Position numbers and translations under genes: made by a program. 36,395 nucleotides of DNA, from contig NZ_VULX01000029.1 of assembly GCF_009696465.1 (NCBI RefSeq), positions 1 to 36,395 on the forward strand. The letters run 5' to 3'. Origin of the DNA: Inconstantimicrobium porci. GTDB lineage: Bacteria > Bacillota > Clostridia > Clostridiales > Clostridiaceae. Positions 16,478-24,869 of the stretch are shown here, in pieces. The notes under the pieces were generated by a model. That model ran no database searches. It was not told the origin of the DNA and saw nothing but the letters and a program-made list of their open reading frames with translations. How positions within the stretch are numbered: position 1 is the stretch's first letter; the number at the start of each line of letters is the position of its first letter.

Positions 16478-17446
16478 TCATAAAAAATTCTTGGCTGCTT
16501 TTAAACCATACATAGGTTCAGCATCCATCACTGCTCTCTTTATTGCTTCTGCCATAACAGTTGCTGCTAAAGTTCCAGTCACATTGACATCGCCTTTCAC
16601 ATCTCCAACAGACATAGCATAAACACTATCTCCATCAGCAGATGTATGTACTGGACGAATTGACCTTACAAGCCCGTTCTGCGCCATAGCAGCTATTTTG
16701 TTCATTTCTGTCTTTGTAAATTTCCCATTAGTTATTATAGTACCTATTGTTGTATTACCAGTGAATAAGTTATCCATTCCTGAATATGATTTATAAAATT
16801 CTTCTTCTGTATCTAAAAATCCATCTTTAGTGTTGTTAAGAAGTCCAGCAATCTTTTTATTATTCTCGTAATCATATATATCTCCAAGTGCATTTACTAC
16901 AACAACTGCACCTACTTTTAAATCACCAATCTGAACTGCATAGCTGCCTATTCCAGATTTCATCATATATTCACCGCCATGGAACTTACCAACTGTTGCT
17001 CCAGTACCTGCTCCATAATTCCCATTTTTAAAGTTACTATTTTCTGAGTTAAGACATGCTTTATATCCCATCTCTTTATTAGGCCTTACTTTGTGATTAA
17101 CAAGATTCAAATCAAAAATACATGATGCACATACAATTGGAACAACTATCTCACCAACAGGAAAACCTACATTTTTATTTTCAAGATACTCCATAATACC
17201 TGCAGCCGCATCAAGTCCAAATGCACTTCCACCACTTAATAAAAGAGCATGAATACCATTATTAGCTGCAACAGGATTAAGCAGTTCAGTCTCACGTGAT
17301 GCAGGACCTCCCCCTCTAACATCAACACCAGTAGGTGCACCCTTCTCACAAATTATAACTGTGCATCCTGTTGCATTTTCATAATCTTCAGCATTACCTA
17401 TCTTTATATTTTCTATATCAGTAATATTTATCTCTCTTATTTTCAT
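16478..17446 (-). CDS. P1-family (DmpA-like) peptidase
   Basis: A 322-residue member of the DmpA/L-aminopeptidase family, Ntn-like enzymes that activate by self-cleavage. Seen: VDVRGGGPASRETELL near the N-terminus, LLSGGSAFGLDAAAGI (70-84), GAGTGATVGK, and GNTTIGTIITN (230-240), the self-cleavage region where N231 precedes the candidate Thr nucleophile(s) T232/T233. The start at 17446 has GGAGA about 7 nt upstream; an upstream in-frame ATG overlaps no better site. It releases N-terminal amino acids or acts on unusual peptides; substrate unknown. The long structured gap upstream separates it from the dehydrogenase gene. Confidence 0.9.
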   Translation of the reverse strand: MKIREINITDIENIKIGNAEDYENATGCTVIICEKGAPTGVDVRGGGPASRETELLNPVAANNGIHALLLSGGSAFGLDAAAGIMEYLENKNVGFPVGEIVVPIVCASCIFDLNLVNHKVRPNKEMGYKACLNSENSNFKNGNYGAGTGATVGKFHGGEYMMKSGIGSYAVQIGDLKVGAVVVVNALGDIYDYENNKKIAGLLNNTKDGFLDTEEEFYKSYSGMDNLFTGNTTIGTIITNGKFTKTEMNKIAAMAQNGLVRSIRPVHTSADGDSVYAMSVGDVKGDVNVTGTLAATVMAEAIKRAVMDAEPMYGLKAAKNFL

Positions 17447-17504
17447 ATATACTTCTCCTATCATTAATAATTCTTTACTCTCTTGATAAATTAGAATTTG
17501 TAGA

Positions 17505-17715
17505 AAATTAGAGATATGAGAGTAGAACTAAGAGAACAGGATGAAATTTATTCGCTTGCTTATAAATCTCTTAATTTTTATGGAGGTTTTACCTACATAC
17601 CTCTTTATCAATAAGCTATAAAGAGTTTTTAAGAGGAATTTGTCCTCTTATTTTGAAACTCCTCCAGGGAGTTTCATCCTTTTCTCTACTCTCTTCGTTC
17701 TTATCTCTTATCTTA
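17505..17715. other. strongly structured intergenic segment (candidate ncRNA or MITE-like repeat)
   Basis: The 300-nt gap between the P1 peptidase and dehydrogenase genes holds several nested inverted repeats. Long-range arms: GAGAGTAG (17518-17525) with CTACTCTC (17686-17693), and AGGATGAAA (17538-17546) with TTTCATCCT (17672-17680). Inside are local hairpins GAAACTCC/GGAGTTTC (17655-17662/17668-17675), AAGAGGA/TCCTCTT (17630-17647), and CTTTAT/ATAAAG near 17602-17623. The GAAACTCC hairpin shares bases 17672-17675 with the long-range stem, so the two folds exclude each other. No coding frame and no known riboswitch or T-box motif was found. Strand is not decided. Confidence 0.5.
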
Positions 17716-17748
17716 GCTTACAACGTTCACTTTTATCAGAATTATATA

Positions 17749-18726
17749 TTAAAGTTTACCCTTTCTCTCCAATTCCTTGAATTTTAATATTCCTTCTATT
17801 GCGCAATCTACCATACCTTTTATCCCTAAGTCTGTATAAAACGCCATATGAGGCGTCATAACTACATTAGGAAACTGTCTTAAATATGCCATATCTCTAT
17901 TTTTTATAATATCTGTTTTTCTGTTTATATGATAAATAAATTCTTCATTTTCAAAAACATCAAGTCCAACAGCACCTATTTTCTCACTTTCAACATTCTT
18001 AATAATAGCCTGCATATCCATCAATTCGGCTCTTGCTGAATTGATTAAAATAACTCCGTCTTTCATTTTAGAAATTGCATCATCATTTATAATATTTCTT
18101 GTACTTACCAGCAAAGGCATATGTATAGATATCATATCGCATCTTTTATATAACGTATCAATATCCACATATTTTGCAAACTTTTCAACTTCTTTATCAT
18201 GATAAATATCATATGCTAGAATTTCACACCCAAAACCTGATAACTCCTTTATGACCATTGCACCTATTCTTCCAGTACCCATAATTCCAACTGTTAAATT
18301 TCTCATTTCTTTACCCATAAGTCCTGAAAGAGAATAATCATTAACATTCTGTCTCCACAAAACAGGTTTATACTTTCTAATAGTAAGCAACATAAGCATT
18401 ACAGTAAAATCTGCTACACCATTAGGCTCATACCTTGAATTGCACACTTTAATTCCTATTCTTTCAGCATATTCAAGATCAATATGATCACATCCAATAG
18501 TTCTTGTAGCTATATATTTTATGTTTTTATTCTTTAAGAGATCAAGCATCTCTTTTTTCATTATGCTTCTCCCAAGTATAGATATTGCATCATATCCATC
18601 AACTTCTTTAATATTTTCTGCTGTTAATACATCAGGGATTGTTTTTATGGTAAGTCCATATTTATTCTTCATTAATTCAAATTCATTAAGTTCATCATTT
18701 CTTACTTCAAAAGCTACTATTTTCAT
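17749..18726 (-). CDS. D-isomer-specific 2-hydroxyacid dehydrogenase (D-lactate dehydrogenase, VanH-like)
   Basis: A 325-residue NAD-dependent dehydrogenase. Seen: ATRTIGCDHIDLEYAERIGI and NGVADFTVMLML typical of D-lactate/VanH enzymes; the NAD-binding VGIMGTGRIGAMV; and the catalytic trio Arg (NSARAELMD), Glu (DVFENEEF) and His (TPHMAFYTD). It should reduce pyruvate or a related 2-keto acid to the D-hydroxy acid. GGGGGA precedes the ATG at 18726. No vanA-type ligase or vanX lies nearby, so a role in fermentation is more likely than glycopeptide resistance. Confidence 0.92.
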   Translation of the reverse strand: MKIVAFEVRNDELNEFELMKNKYGLTIKTIPDVLTAENIKEVDGYDAISILGRSIMKKEMLDLLKNKNIKYIATRTIGCDHIDLEYAERIGIKVCNSRYEPNGVADFTVMLMLLTIRKYKPVLWRQNVNDYSLSGLMGKEMRNLTVGIMGTGRIGAMVIKELSGFGCEILAYDIYHDKEVEKFAKYVDIDTLYKRCDMISIHMPLLVSTRNIINDDAISKMKDGVILINSARAELMDMQAIIKNVESEKIGAVGLDVFENEEFIYHINRKTDIIKNRDMAYLRQFPNVVMTPHMAFYTDLGIKGMVDCAIEGILKFKELERKGKL

Positions 18727-18788
18727 AATAATTATCCCCCTATAATTTATATTTTATTGCATATTCTATTTCATTTTCTTTTATATTT

Positions 18789-19400
18789 TTAGTTTACAAT
18801 ACTCTCTTCTTCTACCATTTCAATAATTTCTTTATTTGCTTCACTATTTATTATGCTGTCACTGTAAAAGTTCTCTACTATTTCATCACGAGATGAAGAT
18901 TCACCACATACATCTACAGATATAACCTCTCCGTTATCAACGAGAAAGTCAAATATCTCTCTTAATTCTTCAAGCGTTAAAATCCCCTGCTGCCAGTTAG
19001 TTTTAGCTTCATCTTTACCTATAACGTCCTTATCGATTGATATATATATAGGCTTATCTATTTTATCTTTTAAAAAGCTTGTCCATAGTATATTATGCTT
19101 AATGTCTTCCTCGCTATAACAAAATACTCTGTTTCTATACTTTTCATCTATATTATCGATAAGTTTTTTCTCAACACCTATAATAATCACTTTTTTGAGC
19201 ATCTTATTTTCATCAAGTGCACGTTTGACCCAGCAGCCACATGACATAAGATTCCCAAACAATGAATTCATCATATCTGTATGGTGGTCAAACAGGACAA
19301 GCGTAAATGGTTTGTACACCTTTTGCATTAAGAGATAAGTCATGTAGTGATAATTTCCTGAACCAAGAAAATTAATTCCACTTGTATCCTCTTTATTAAT
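18789..19400 (-). pseudogene. arginase-family protein lacking its N-terminus
   Basis: The frame opens immediately after the AraC stop codon and reads SGINFLGSGNYHYMTYLL before the first ATG (19343). Then come LVLFDHHTDMM (Asp-His-His-x-Asp), CGCWVKRAL and SIDKDV (DxD), metal-ligand motifs of the arginase/agmatinase/formiminoglutamase superfamily. Relatives of this type have about 60-70 further residues ahead of GITFLGSG. Starting at 19343 would drop the GSGNYH segment, which holds the first metal-binding His. There is no start codon for the fuller version. I read this as a gene whose 5' end was deleted up to the end of the AraC gene, in the same frame. Substrate unknown. Confidence 0.7.
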
Positions 19401-20294
19401 TTAGTTATTAATGTTCTGATACTTCTTGTATTCTCTTGGCGTCATGTTGTACTTCTTTTTAAACATCCTGTTAAAATATGATACGTTTGGTACGCCAACC
19501 TTCTCCGCCACTCCATTAATTGACATATTTGTTTTTGTAAGAAGACTAGTTGCTACATTAAGTCTGTAATCATTCATATATTCCACGCATGTAACTCCCA
19601 TGTTTTCTTTAAAAAACCTCATAAAATAGTGACTACTGAAATTAACTAAAGCAGAAAGTTCACTTATTTCAATTACTTTATCATAATTTTCTCTTATATA
19701 ATCAAGTACAATTTTTATATTCTTAGTTGCTTCTTCTTTATAACTTGACTGTACCGACTTTTTCTCACACTGATATTTAAAAAGATAATAAATGAAATTA
19801 AAAAGTTCAGACTTTAATCTAAGTTCAAAAAATTCATCTTTATTTTTATAAATTTTCACAAGATTATTAAAAGAATCCATGATTTCAGTATAGCCATCCA
19901 TACCTGCTCGAATATATTTGGGACATGTAAACTTGCCATCATTAAATGGTATTAAATACTTTGCAGAGCATGTGTCCACTGTAACGCTCTTAATCATATC
20001 CATATTAAATAATAATGATGTAGCTTTCATTGGATAATCCTCATACTGAGAAAATGAGTGAAGTGAACATGGCTTTATCACAACAAGATCGCCCTCTTCC
20101 GCCAGGACACTTTCAAGATCTATATTCAGCTTAAGCTTACCTTCATGAATATAGATCAGTTCTATTTCATCATGCCAGTGCATTGGAAATGATGTAAGTA
20201 TCTCAGGAATTGCAGTATAGTATTTTACAAATGGCAGCAGCGCATCCCCATGCTTTGTATTTTCTTTAAAATTCATATATTCGTCATGTAACAT
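19401..20294 (-). CDS. AraC-family regulator with cupin sensor domain
   Basis: A 297-residue regulator. Residues about 25-140 form a cupin-type sensing domain (PMHWHDEIELIYI near the start), and 190-297 hold the double HTH of the AraC family with FFKENMGVTCVEYMNDYRL and the closing NVSYFNRMFKKKYNMTPREYKKY. GGAGG precedes the ATG at 20294. Its start lies 17 nt after the amylase stop, so the two are cotranscribed, and it probably controls this operon or a sugar-use gene. The stop codon adjoins the arginase-family remnant. Confidence 0.93.
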   Translation of the reverse strand: MLHDEYMNFKENTKHGDALLPFVKYYTAIPEILTSFPMHWHDEIELIYIHEGKLKLNIDLESVLAEEGDLVVIKPCSLHSFSQYEDYPMKATSLLFNMDMIKSVTVDTCSAKYLIPFNDGKFTCPKYIRAGMDGYTEIMDSFNNLVKIYKNKDEFFELRLKSELFNFIYYLFKYQCEKKSVQSSYKEEATKNIKIVLDYIRENYDKVIEISELSALVNFSSHYFMRFFKENMGVTCVEYMNDYRLNVATSLLTKTNMSINGVAEKVGVPNVSYFNRMFKKKYNMTPREYKKYQNINN

Positions 20295-20311
20295 ACTATA
20301 CCTCCAAAAAA

Positions 20312-22066
20312 TTATCTTTTTATAATAATAAATCCATTCTGTTTAAGGACTTTGCCATCATATAACCTTGAAAAAATAACTTCACATGTCTTATTAATAA
20401 TTATATCTTCATCAGAACAATTCAAAATAACTTCTATATCTTCACCTTTATCATCTTTCTTAATATATGATAATATTCGTTCATTATCAGTATGCTTTGT
20501 AAAACATATGTTACTACTTCTAAATGCATTCTTTTCTTTTCTTAACCTAATAAGTGTCTTCATAATCTCAATTCTATCATTATAATCGCCATTCTTTATT
20601 TCATTCCATGGCATACATCTTCTGCAGTCAGGATCATGTTTTCCTTCCAGTGCAACTTCTGTTCCATAGAATATGCATGTAGTACCCGGCATAGTAAATA
20701 ATACGGCCATCTGCTGATAAAACTTATCTATATCTCCAAGCTCTGTGACAAGCCTTATTGTGTCATGTGAATCAAGAAGATTAAAAAGAACATCATTAGT
20801 CTGTTTCATATACATAGAATAGCATCTGTTGATACTATGTTCAAAATCATCTCTTGTTGTATTCTTATTAAGCCAGAAATCATCTATGCTCTCCTTAAGA
20901 GGATAATTCATAACAGAATCAAATTCATCACCTCTAAGCCACTTCATTGAGTTATGCCATATCTCTCCCACTATATAGAAATCACTTTTTAATGATAACA
21001 TTCTTTCCTTAAGTTTTTTACAAAATTCATGTGATATTTCATTAGCCACATCAAGTCTTAATGCATCAATATCATACTCATTTACCCAGTAAGTACATAC
21101 ATCAAGAAGATAATTTATAACCTCTGGATTATTTGTATTAAGCTTTGGCATATAATCTTCAAACGCAAATGTATAATACTTACCCTCCATAGCATTATAT
21201 CCTTTATTAAATGGCCACTCATTAATCATAAACCAATTAAAGTATTTAGACTTTGGACCATTCTTTACAACATCCTGCCATACAGGAAAATCTTCTCCAC
21301 AGTGATTGAATACTCCATCTAGCATTATACGTATGTTTCTTTTATGTGCCTCAGAAACAAGCTTCTGCATAGTTTGTTTGTCACCAAAATTTGTATCTAT
21401 TTTATAATAATCTGTAGTATCGTACTTATGATTTGACTTGCTTACGTTTATTGGAGTCATATATATACCTGTTATACCAAGTTCCTTCAAATAATCAAGT
21501 TTATTAATTATCCCTTGAAGATCACCACCATAGCATTCTGAATTCTTTACTGATTGATTTGGCAATGCCCATTCCTTAACATTTTCAGGATTTATAGTCT
21601 CATCTCCATTACAGAATCTATCAGGGAATATCTGATACCATATAGTACTTTTAACCCAGTTAGGAACAAAATTCACATCAGCTTTATTCATCCACGGGAA
21701 GAAGAAATCCTGTCTCATTCCTCTATGACTTTTAAATTCATCTTCAGTCATAAAACCCCCTTCAATATAGAATACATGCTCACTTCCTGCTATAAGTTCA
21801 AAATAATATTTACATCTCTTAAACTCAGGTTTTACTATAACACTCCAAAACTTATGATATTGAAGCTTCTTACATTCAGCAACTTCTATTCTGTAAGTCT
21901 CCGCTACATAATCCCCTCCCATGATTCCACCTTTAAAAGGATCTCCATAATACAATATCACTCTGTCAACATCATAGCCTGTCTTTATGTTAATAACTAA
22001 TTCGTTTTCGTTTAATGGATAACAATAATTATCTTTTGATTCATGATAAATTGCACTTAAATTCAT
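20312..22066 (-). CDS. cytoplasmic GH13 alpha-glucosidase (neopullulanase/cyclomaltodextrinase type)
   Basis: A 584-residue GH13 enzyme of the neopullulanase/maltogenic amylase/cyclomaltodextrinase group. Residues 1-120 are a CBM34-type N-domain; the TIM barrel follows with IWYQIFPDRF, DGVFNHCG, DALRLDVANE (nucleophile Asp), YIVGEIWH (acid/base Glu) and NLLDSHDT (third Asp). No signal peptide, so it acts on imported maltodextrins or cyclodextrins. The ATG at 22066 has GGTGG upstream. It is first in an operon with an AraC regulator and has a near-consensus promoter with a LacI-type AAACGTTT palindrome just downstream. Confidence 0.94.
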   Translation of the reverse strand: MNLSAIYHESKDNYCYPLNENELVINIKTGYDVDRVILYYGDPFKGGIMGGDYVAETYRIEVAECKKLQYHKFWSVIVKPEFKRCKYYFELIAGSEHVFYIEGGFMTEDEFKSHRGMRQDFFFPWMNKADVNFVPNWVKSTIWYQIFPDRFCNGDETINPENVKEWALPNQSVKNSECYGGDLQGIINKLDYLKELGITGIYMTPINVSKSNHKYDTTDYYKIDTNFGDKQTMQKLVSEAHKRNIRIMLDGVFNHCGEDFPVWQDVVKNGPKSKYFNWFMINEWPFNKGYNAMEGKYYTFAFEDYMPKLNTNNPEVINYLLDVCTYWVNEYDIDALRLDVANEISHEFCKKLKERMLSLKSDFYIVGEIWHNSMKWLRGDEFDSVMNYPLKESIDDFWLNKNTTRDDFEHSINRCYSMYMKQTNDVLFNLLDSHDTIRLVTELGDIDKFYQQMAVLFTMPGTTCIFYGTEVALEGKHDPDCRRCMPWNEIKNGDYNDRIEIMKTLIRLRKEKNAFRSSNICFTKHTDNERILSYIKKDDKGEDIEVILNCSDEDIIINKTCEVIFSRLYDGKVLKQNGFIIIKR

Positions 22067-22131
22067 ATTTACACCACCTTATAAAAGTTACTATAATAGC
22101 ACAAATGCTATACATTTATTACTTTTGTATT

Positions 22132-22155
22132 ATTATCATGATAATTTAAACGTTT
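22132..22155. promoter_or_regulatory. candidate operator region of the amylase operon
   Basis: Two adjacent palindromes in the first 35 nt of the transcript: AAACGTTT (22148-22155), a core like that of LacI/MalR-family operators with central CG, and ATTATCATGATAAT (22132-22145), a perfect 14-bp palindrome. Confidence 0.45.
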
Positions 22156-22172
22156 TTACTTACTTTAATATT

Positions 22173-22201
22173 ATTATAATGCTACAAAATATGCTTATCA
22201 A
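22173..22201 (-). promoter_or_regulatory. promoter of the amylase-araC operon
   Basis: On the minus strand TTGATA (22201-22196), 17-nt spacer, TATAAT (22178-22173). The rest of the 22067-22391 gap holds no gene. Confidence 0.75.
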
Positions 22202-22329
22202 TAATAAAATAAACGCTAATTTGCAGTAAACTTGCACTATAGTAACTTATTATATAATCTACTTAAGCTAATAAAATATTATACTTGCGACCTATGACCT
22301 GTGACTTATTCAAATTATTTCAGAATAAC

Positions 22330-22376
22330 AAAAAAGGCCTACAGACAGAATACTCTAATATCTTCTTTCTATAGGC
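22330..22376 (-). terminator. terminator of the pilus operon
   Basis: Imperfect 14-bp stem (22337-22350 with 22363-22376), followed on the minus strand by CCTTTTTTG. It lies 15 nt after the sortase stop codon. Confidence 0.85.
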
Positions 22377-22391
22377 ACTAATTCTTCATAT

Positions 22392-23216
22392 TTATCTTTT
22401 CATTTTCATTCTATATCTCTTAATCTTTACCAGAAAAATCACCTCAATTGCAATTCCTACGCTGCAGATACAGCAATACAAAAAAGTTTTCTCTTCTCTT
22501 TTAACTACTGGTTGTTTATCATCATTTTCAACAAATATCCCTCTTACAAGTAGCCTGTTTGTATTTATACTATATGGTGTACATGTAACAAGTGTAACGT
22601 AATTCTTATTTTTTACGGGTATAAGTTCTCTTGTATCTGTAGGACTTACTACACTTATTTTATCAACTTTATACTTAAAAGTTTTATTCAGTATTTTTAT
22701 ATAAAAATAATCATTAATTTTAAGTCTATCAAGATCTGTAAAAAGCCTAGCTGAAGGCAGCCCTGTATGCCCACTTAATACACTATGACATCCCATTCCA
22801 CTTATGGGAAAGGCAGTTGTGCTAATATGACCAACACCTTTTCTTAAGACCGAATCACTTATTCCATGATATATTGGAAGATTGATGTCAATTTTAGGTA
22901 TAGATATATACCCCATTATTCCGTTTTCAAAATTTAAAATATCATAATAATTTTTATGATTTATATGGCTTTCTGATGATGAAGTATTATATAAGATATC
23001 TGTGCAGGCACTCCTGCTTTGATTATACTTTTCAGCCTCTTTAAACAAATTGTTTATATCATTTTTCTTATATTTTTTAATTGTATCATTATATGTATTT
23101 ATACTTTTATTCTGACGATATTCTGCAATTTGACTGCTTACTATTGGGTATAGTGCAATTCCAAGACCTAATATAAATAAAAGTACTATACTTATTTTTA
23201 CAACTATATTCTTCAT
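22392..23216 (-). CDS. class C (pilin-type) sortase
   Basis: A 274-residue membrane-anchored sortase. An N-terminal hydrophobic helix (residues 6-26) and a C-terminal one (about 240-262) flank the sortase barrel, the topology of class C pilin polymerases. The catalytic residues are H150 (LSGHTGL), C212 (TLVTCTPY) and R221 (TNRLLVRG). The start at 23216 is preferred: AGGTG lies a few nt upstream, whereas the longer frame begins with TTG and no ribosome site. It lies directly downstream of two LPxTG pilin genes and should link the backbone pilin through its YPKN lysine. A DPW/DPF-type lid motif was not evident. Confidence 0.94.
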   Translation of the reverse strand: MKNIVVKISIVLLFILGLGIALYPIVSSQIAEYRQNKSINTYNDTIKKYKKNDINNLFKEAEKYNQSRSACTDILYNTSSSESHINHKNYYDILNFENGIMGYISIPKIDINLPIYHGISDSVLRKGVGHISTTAFPISGMGCHSVLSGHTGLPSARLFTDLDRLKINDYFYIKILNKTFKYKVDKISVVSPTDTRELIPVKNKNYVTLVTCTPYSINTNRLLVRGIFVENDDKQPVVKREEKTFLYCCICSVGIAIEVIFLVKIKRYRMKMKR

Positions 23217-23255
23217 AAAAACACCTAACAATCTCAAAATTATTTATAAAAATAA

Positions 23256-23348
23256 AAGCTGCTGTAATAAGATATATCTATTGCAAATTTATAGTGATAA
23301 TATATATATATATATACTGACTAAAGATGCTTACTTATTCAGCAGCTT
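23256..23348 (-). terminator. long hairpin between backbone pilin and sortase genes
   Basis: AAGCTGCTG (23256-23264) plus AATAAG (23266-23271) pair with CTTATT (23334-23339) plus CAGCAGCTT (23340-23348): 15 bp with one bulged base, enclosing a 62-nt AT-rich loop with a (TA)9 run around 23300-23318. On the minus strand the stem is followed by TTTTATTTTTAT. It may partly terminate pilin mRNA or stabilise it, giving more pilin than sortase. Confidence 0.6.
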
Positions 23349-23379
23349 AATTTTCTTTATTAATTAAATGAATTTCATA

Positions 23380-24843
23380 CTATCTTACATTTTGTTTTCT
23401 GTTTGATCTTATAAATAAGAATACTGCTGCAATCATTAACAGTATACCTGATGCTGTAAATACCACAACACCCATACCTCCTGTTATAGGCAGGAAGAAC
23501 TTACTGTTTTCAACTTCTATTTTTTCAGTATGACTCTTAGCGTTTATAGTTACTTTTAATGGTTTTGATAATAATGTATAAGCTTTACCCTTCTCATCCT
23601 TAGGAGCCTTAACTTCAACTATCCAGTAGTCTGTTGCTCCCTCATTTACTGCCTGTCCTATTGTGCCATACTTTAATCCGTAAAATTTGGCTATTCCATC
23701 TTCTCCACTTACAGCTACCCAGTCTTCTTTTTCATTTTCAGGATTCTTTATAGCATTAGTACCATCAATTGCGTCTTTTTCACTTCTATATATCTTAAAT
23801 TCTGCACCTTTTAATACTGCTTTTGTATCAGCATCATCTTTTAACAACTCTACTCCACCTGTATGAACTTCTGGCTTATCAGATTGAGTCTCTCCTGCTT
23901 CATTAAATTCATTAGTATAGCTAAGAGTAGCTTGGTTAGGAATTTCTGCTCCCATTACAGCAGTACTGTTTATTTTAGTTGTAAAAGTAATCTTCACACT
24001 TCCACCTGGTACTGCCGAAAGTTTCTTTAATCCACTAGTTGTAAATACAACTTTCAATACATTATCTTTTTCTGAAGGTTCTGTTACTTCATAATCTGTT
24101 GTTTTTAATAGATTAATTGATTCGTTATCCTTTACAGAAACAGATAAGTTTCCTGAATAAGTTAACCTTGAATCTATTTTATCTGTAATCTCGTACTTCT
24201 TATAATCAGCTATTGTTTTAGGAATAGATGGTTCTATTATCCATGTAACATCTTTGTTTATATCTGCTGAATCATGCTGATTTCCTTCTTTAGTTACAGA
24301 TTTGTGTATAACAGGAGTCTCATTAGTTGCATTCTTTGGATAGACATGCACATCATATATCCACTTACTCCCGTCTTTATCTGTCATAGGCACATTAACT
24401 ATAAAGTTTGCACATTTTTGAGTTACCTGACTATTATCCTCCTCAACAACAAGATAAGTGCCAAGTTCAAGATCAGAAGCTACAGCAACTCCTTTAGTAC
24501 CATTACTTCCATCTGCTGTAGTAACTTTTATTATTGGTTTAGCTCCTTCTGGAACAGTAGTATCTTTTGTTCCATCTGCAACTTTATATATATCAAATGT
24601 TACTCCTCCTAAAGGAATAGCTCCACTTGGTATATCAGTGTCTGCCAATACTTCTCCTGTTGCTTCTTTACCATCTACTGGCATTTCCTTCATTAAATAT
24701 TTATGAATTGTTATTGACCCTTTTCTTGTTTTATCTATAATTGAATCATTAGCTTTTACCCTTAAAGCTGGAATTGATGCAAACACAATTATAAAACTTA
24801 ACATCATTCCTAATATTATTGACATCTTTCTTCTTATTTTCAT
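23380..24843 (-). CDS. SpaA-type backbone pilin, LPXTG-anchored
   Basis: A 487-residue major pilin. A signal peptide covers about residues 1-32 (to VKA-ND). The pilin motif is WIYDVHVYPKN (161-171), where K170 is the lysine used for polymerisation. The middle and C-terminal Cna-B/SpaA-type domains carry an E-box-like YWIVEVKAPKDEKG. The sorting signal is LPITG (451-455) followed by a hydrophobic helix and RSNRKQNVR tail. The ATG at 24843 is chosen because GGAGGG lies 7 nt upstream; an ATG at 24858 overlaps that site. It lies 26 nt after the tip adhesin gene and ahead of the class C sortase, a minimal two-pilin operon. Confidence 0.95.
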   Translation of the reverse strand: MKIRRKMSIILGMMLSFIIVFASIPALRVKANDSIIDKTRKGSITIHKYLMKEMPVDGKEATGEVLADTDIPSGAIPLGGVTFDIYKVADGTKDTTVPEGAKPIIKVTTADGSNGTKGVAVASDLELGTYLVVEEDNSQVTQKCANFIVNVPMTDKDGSKWIYDVHVYPKNATNETPVIHKSVTKEGNQHDSADINKDVTWIIEPSIPKTIADYKKYEITDKIDSRLTYSGNLSVSVKDNESINLLKTTDYEVTEPSEKDNVLKVVFTTSGLKKLSAVPGGSVKITFTTKINSTAVMGAEIPNQATLSYTNEFNEAGETQSDKPEVHTGGVELLKDDADTKAVLKGAEFKIYRSEKDAIDGTNAIKNPENEKEDWVAVSGEDGIAKFYGLKYGTIGQAVNEGATDYWIVEVKAPKDEKGKAYTLLSKPLKVTINAKSHTEKIEVENSKFFLPITGGMGVVVFTASGILLMIAAVFLFIRSNRKQNVR

Positions 24844-24869
24844 AAGAAATCCCTCCATATGATAAAAAA

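Noticed and set aside
17465-17748. T-box or SAM riboswitch in the structured gap
   Set aside because: Neither the TGGNACCGCG T-box sequence nor the S-box core is present on either strand.
17749-18726. Vancomycin-resistance vanH gene
   Set aside because: The sequence is VanH-like but there is no vanA/B ligase, vanX or two-component system nearby.
23300-23318. (TA)9 run as phase-variation repeat
   Set aside because: It lies in the loop of the hairpin between pilin and sortase genes, not in a promoter spacer or coding frame, so a switching role is not supported.
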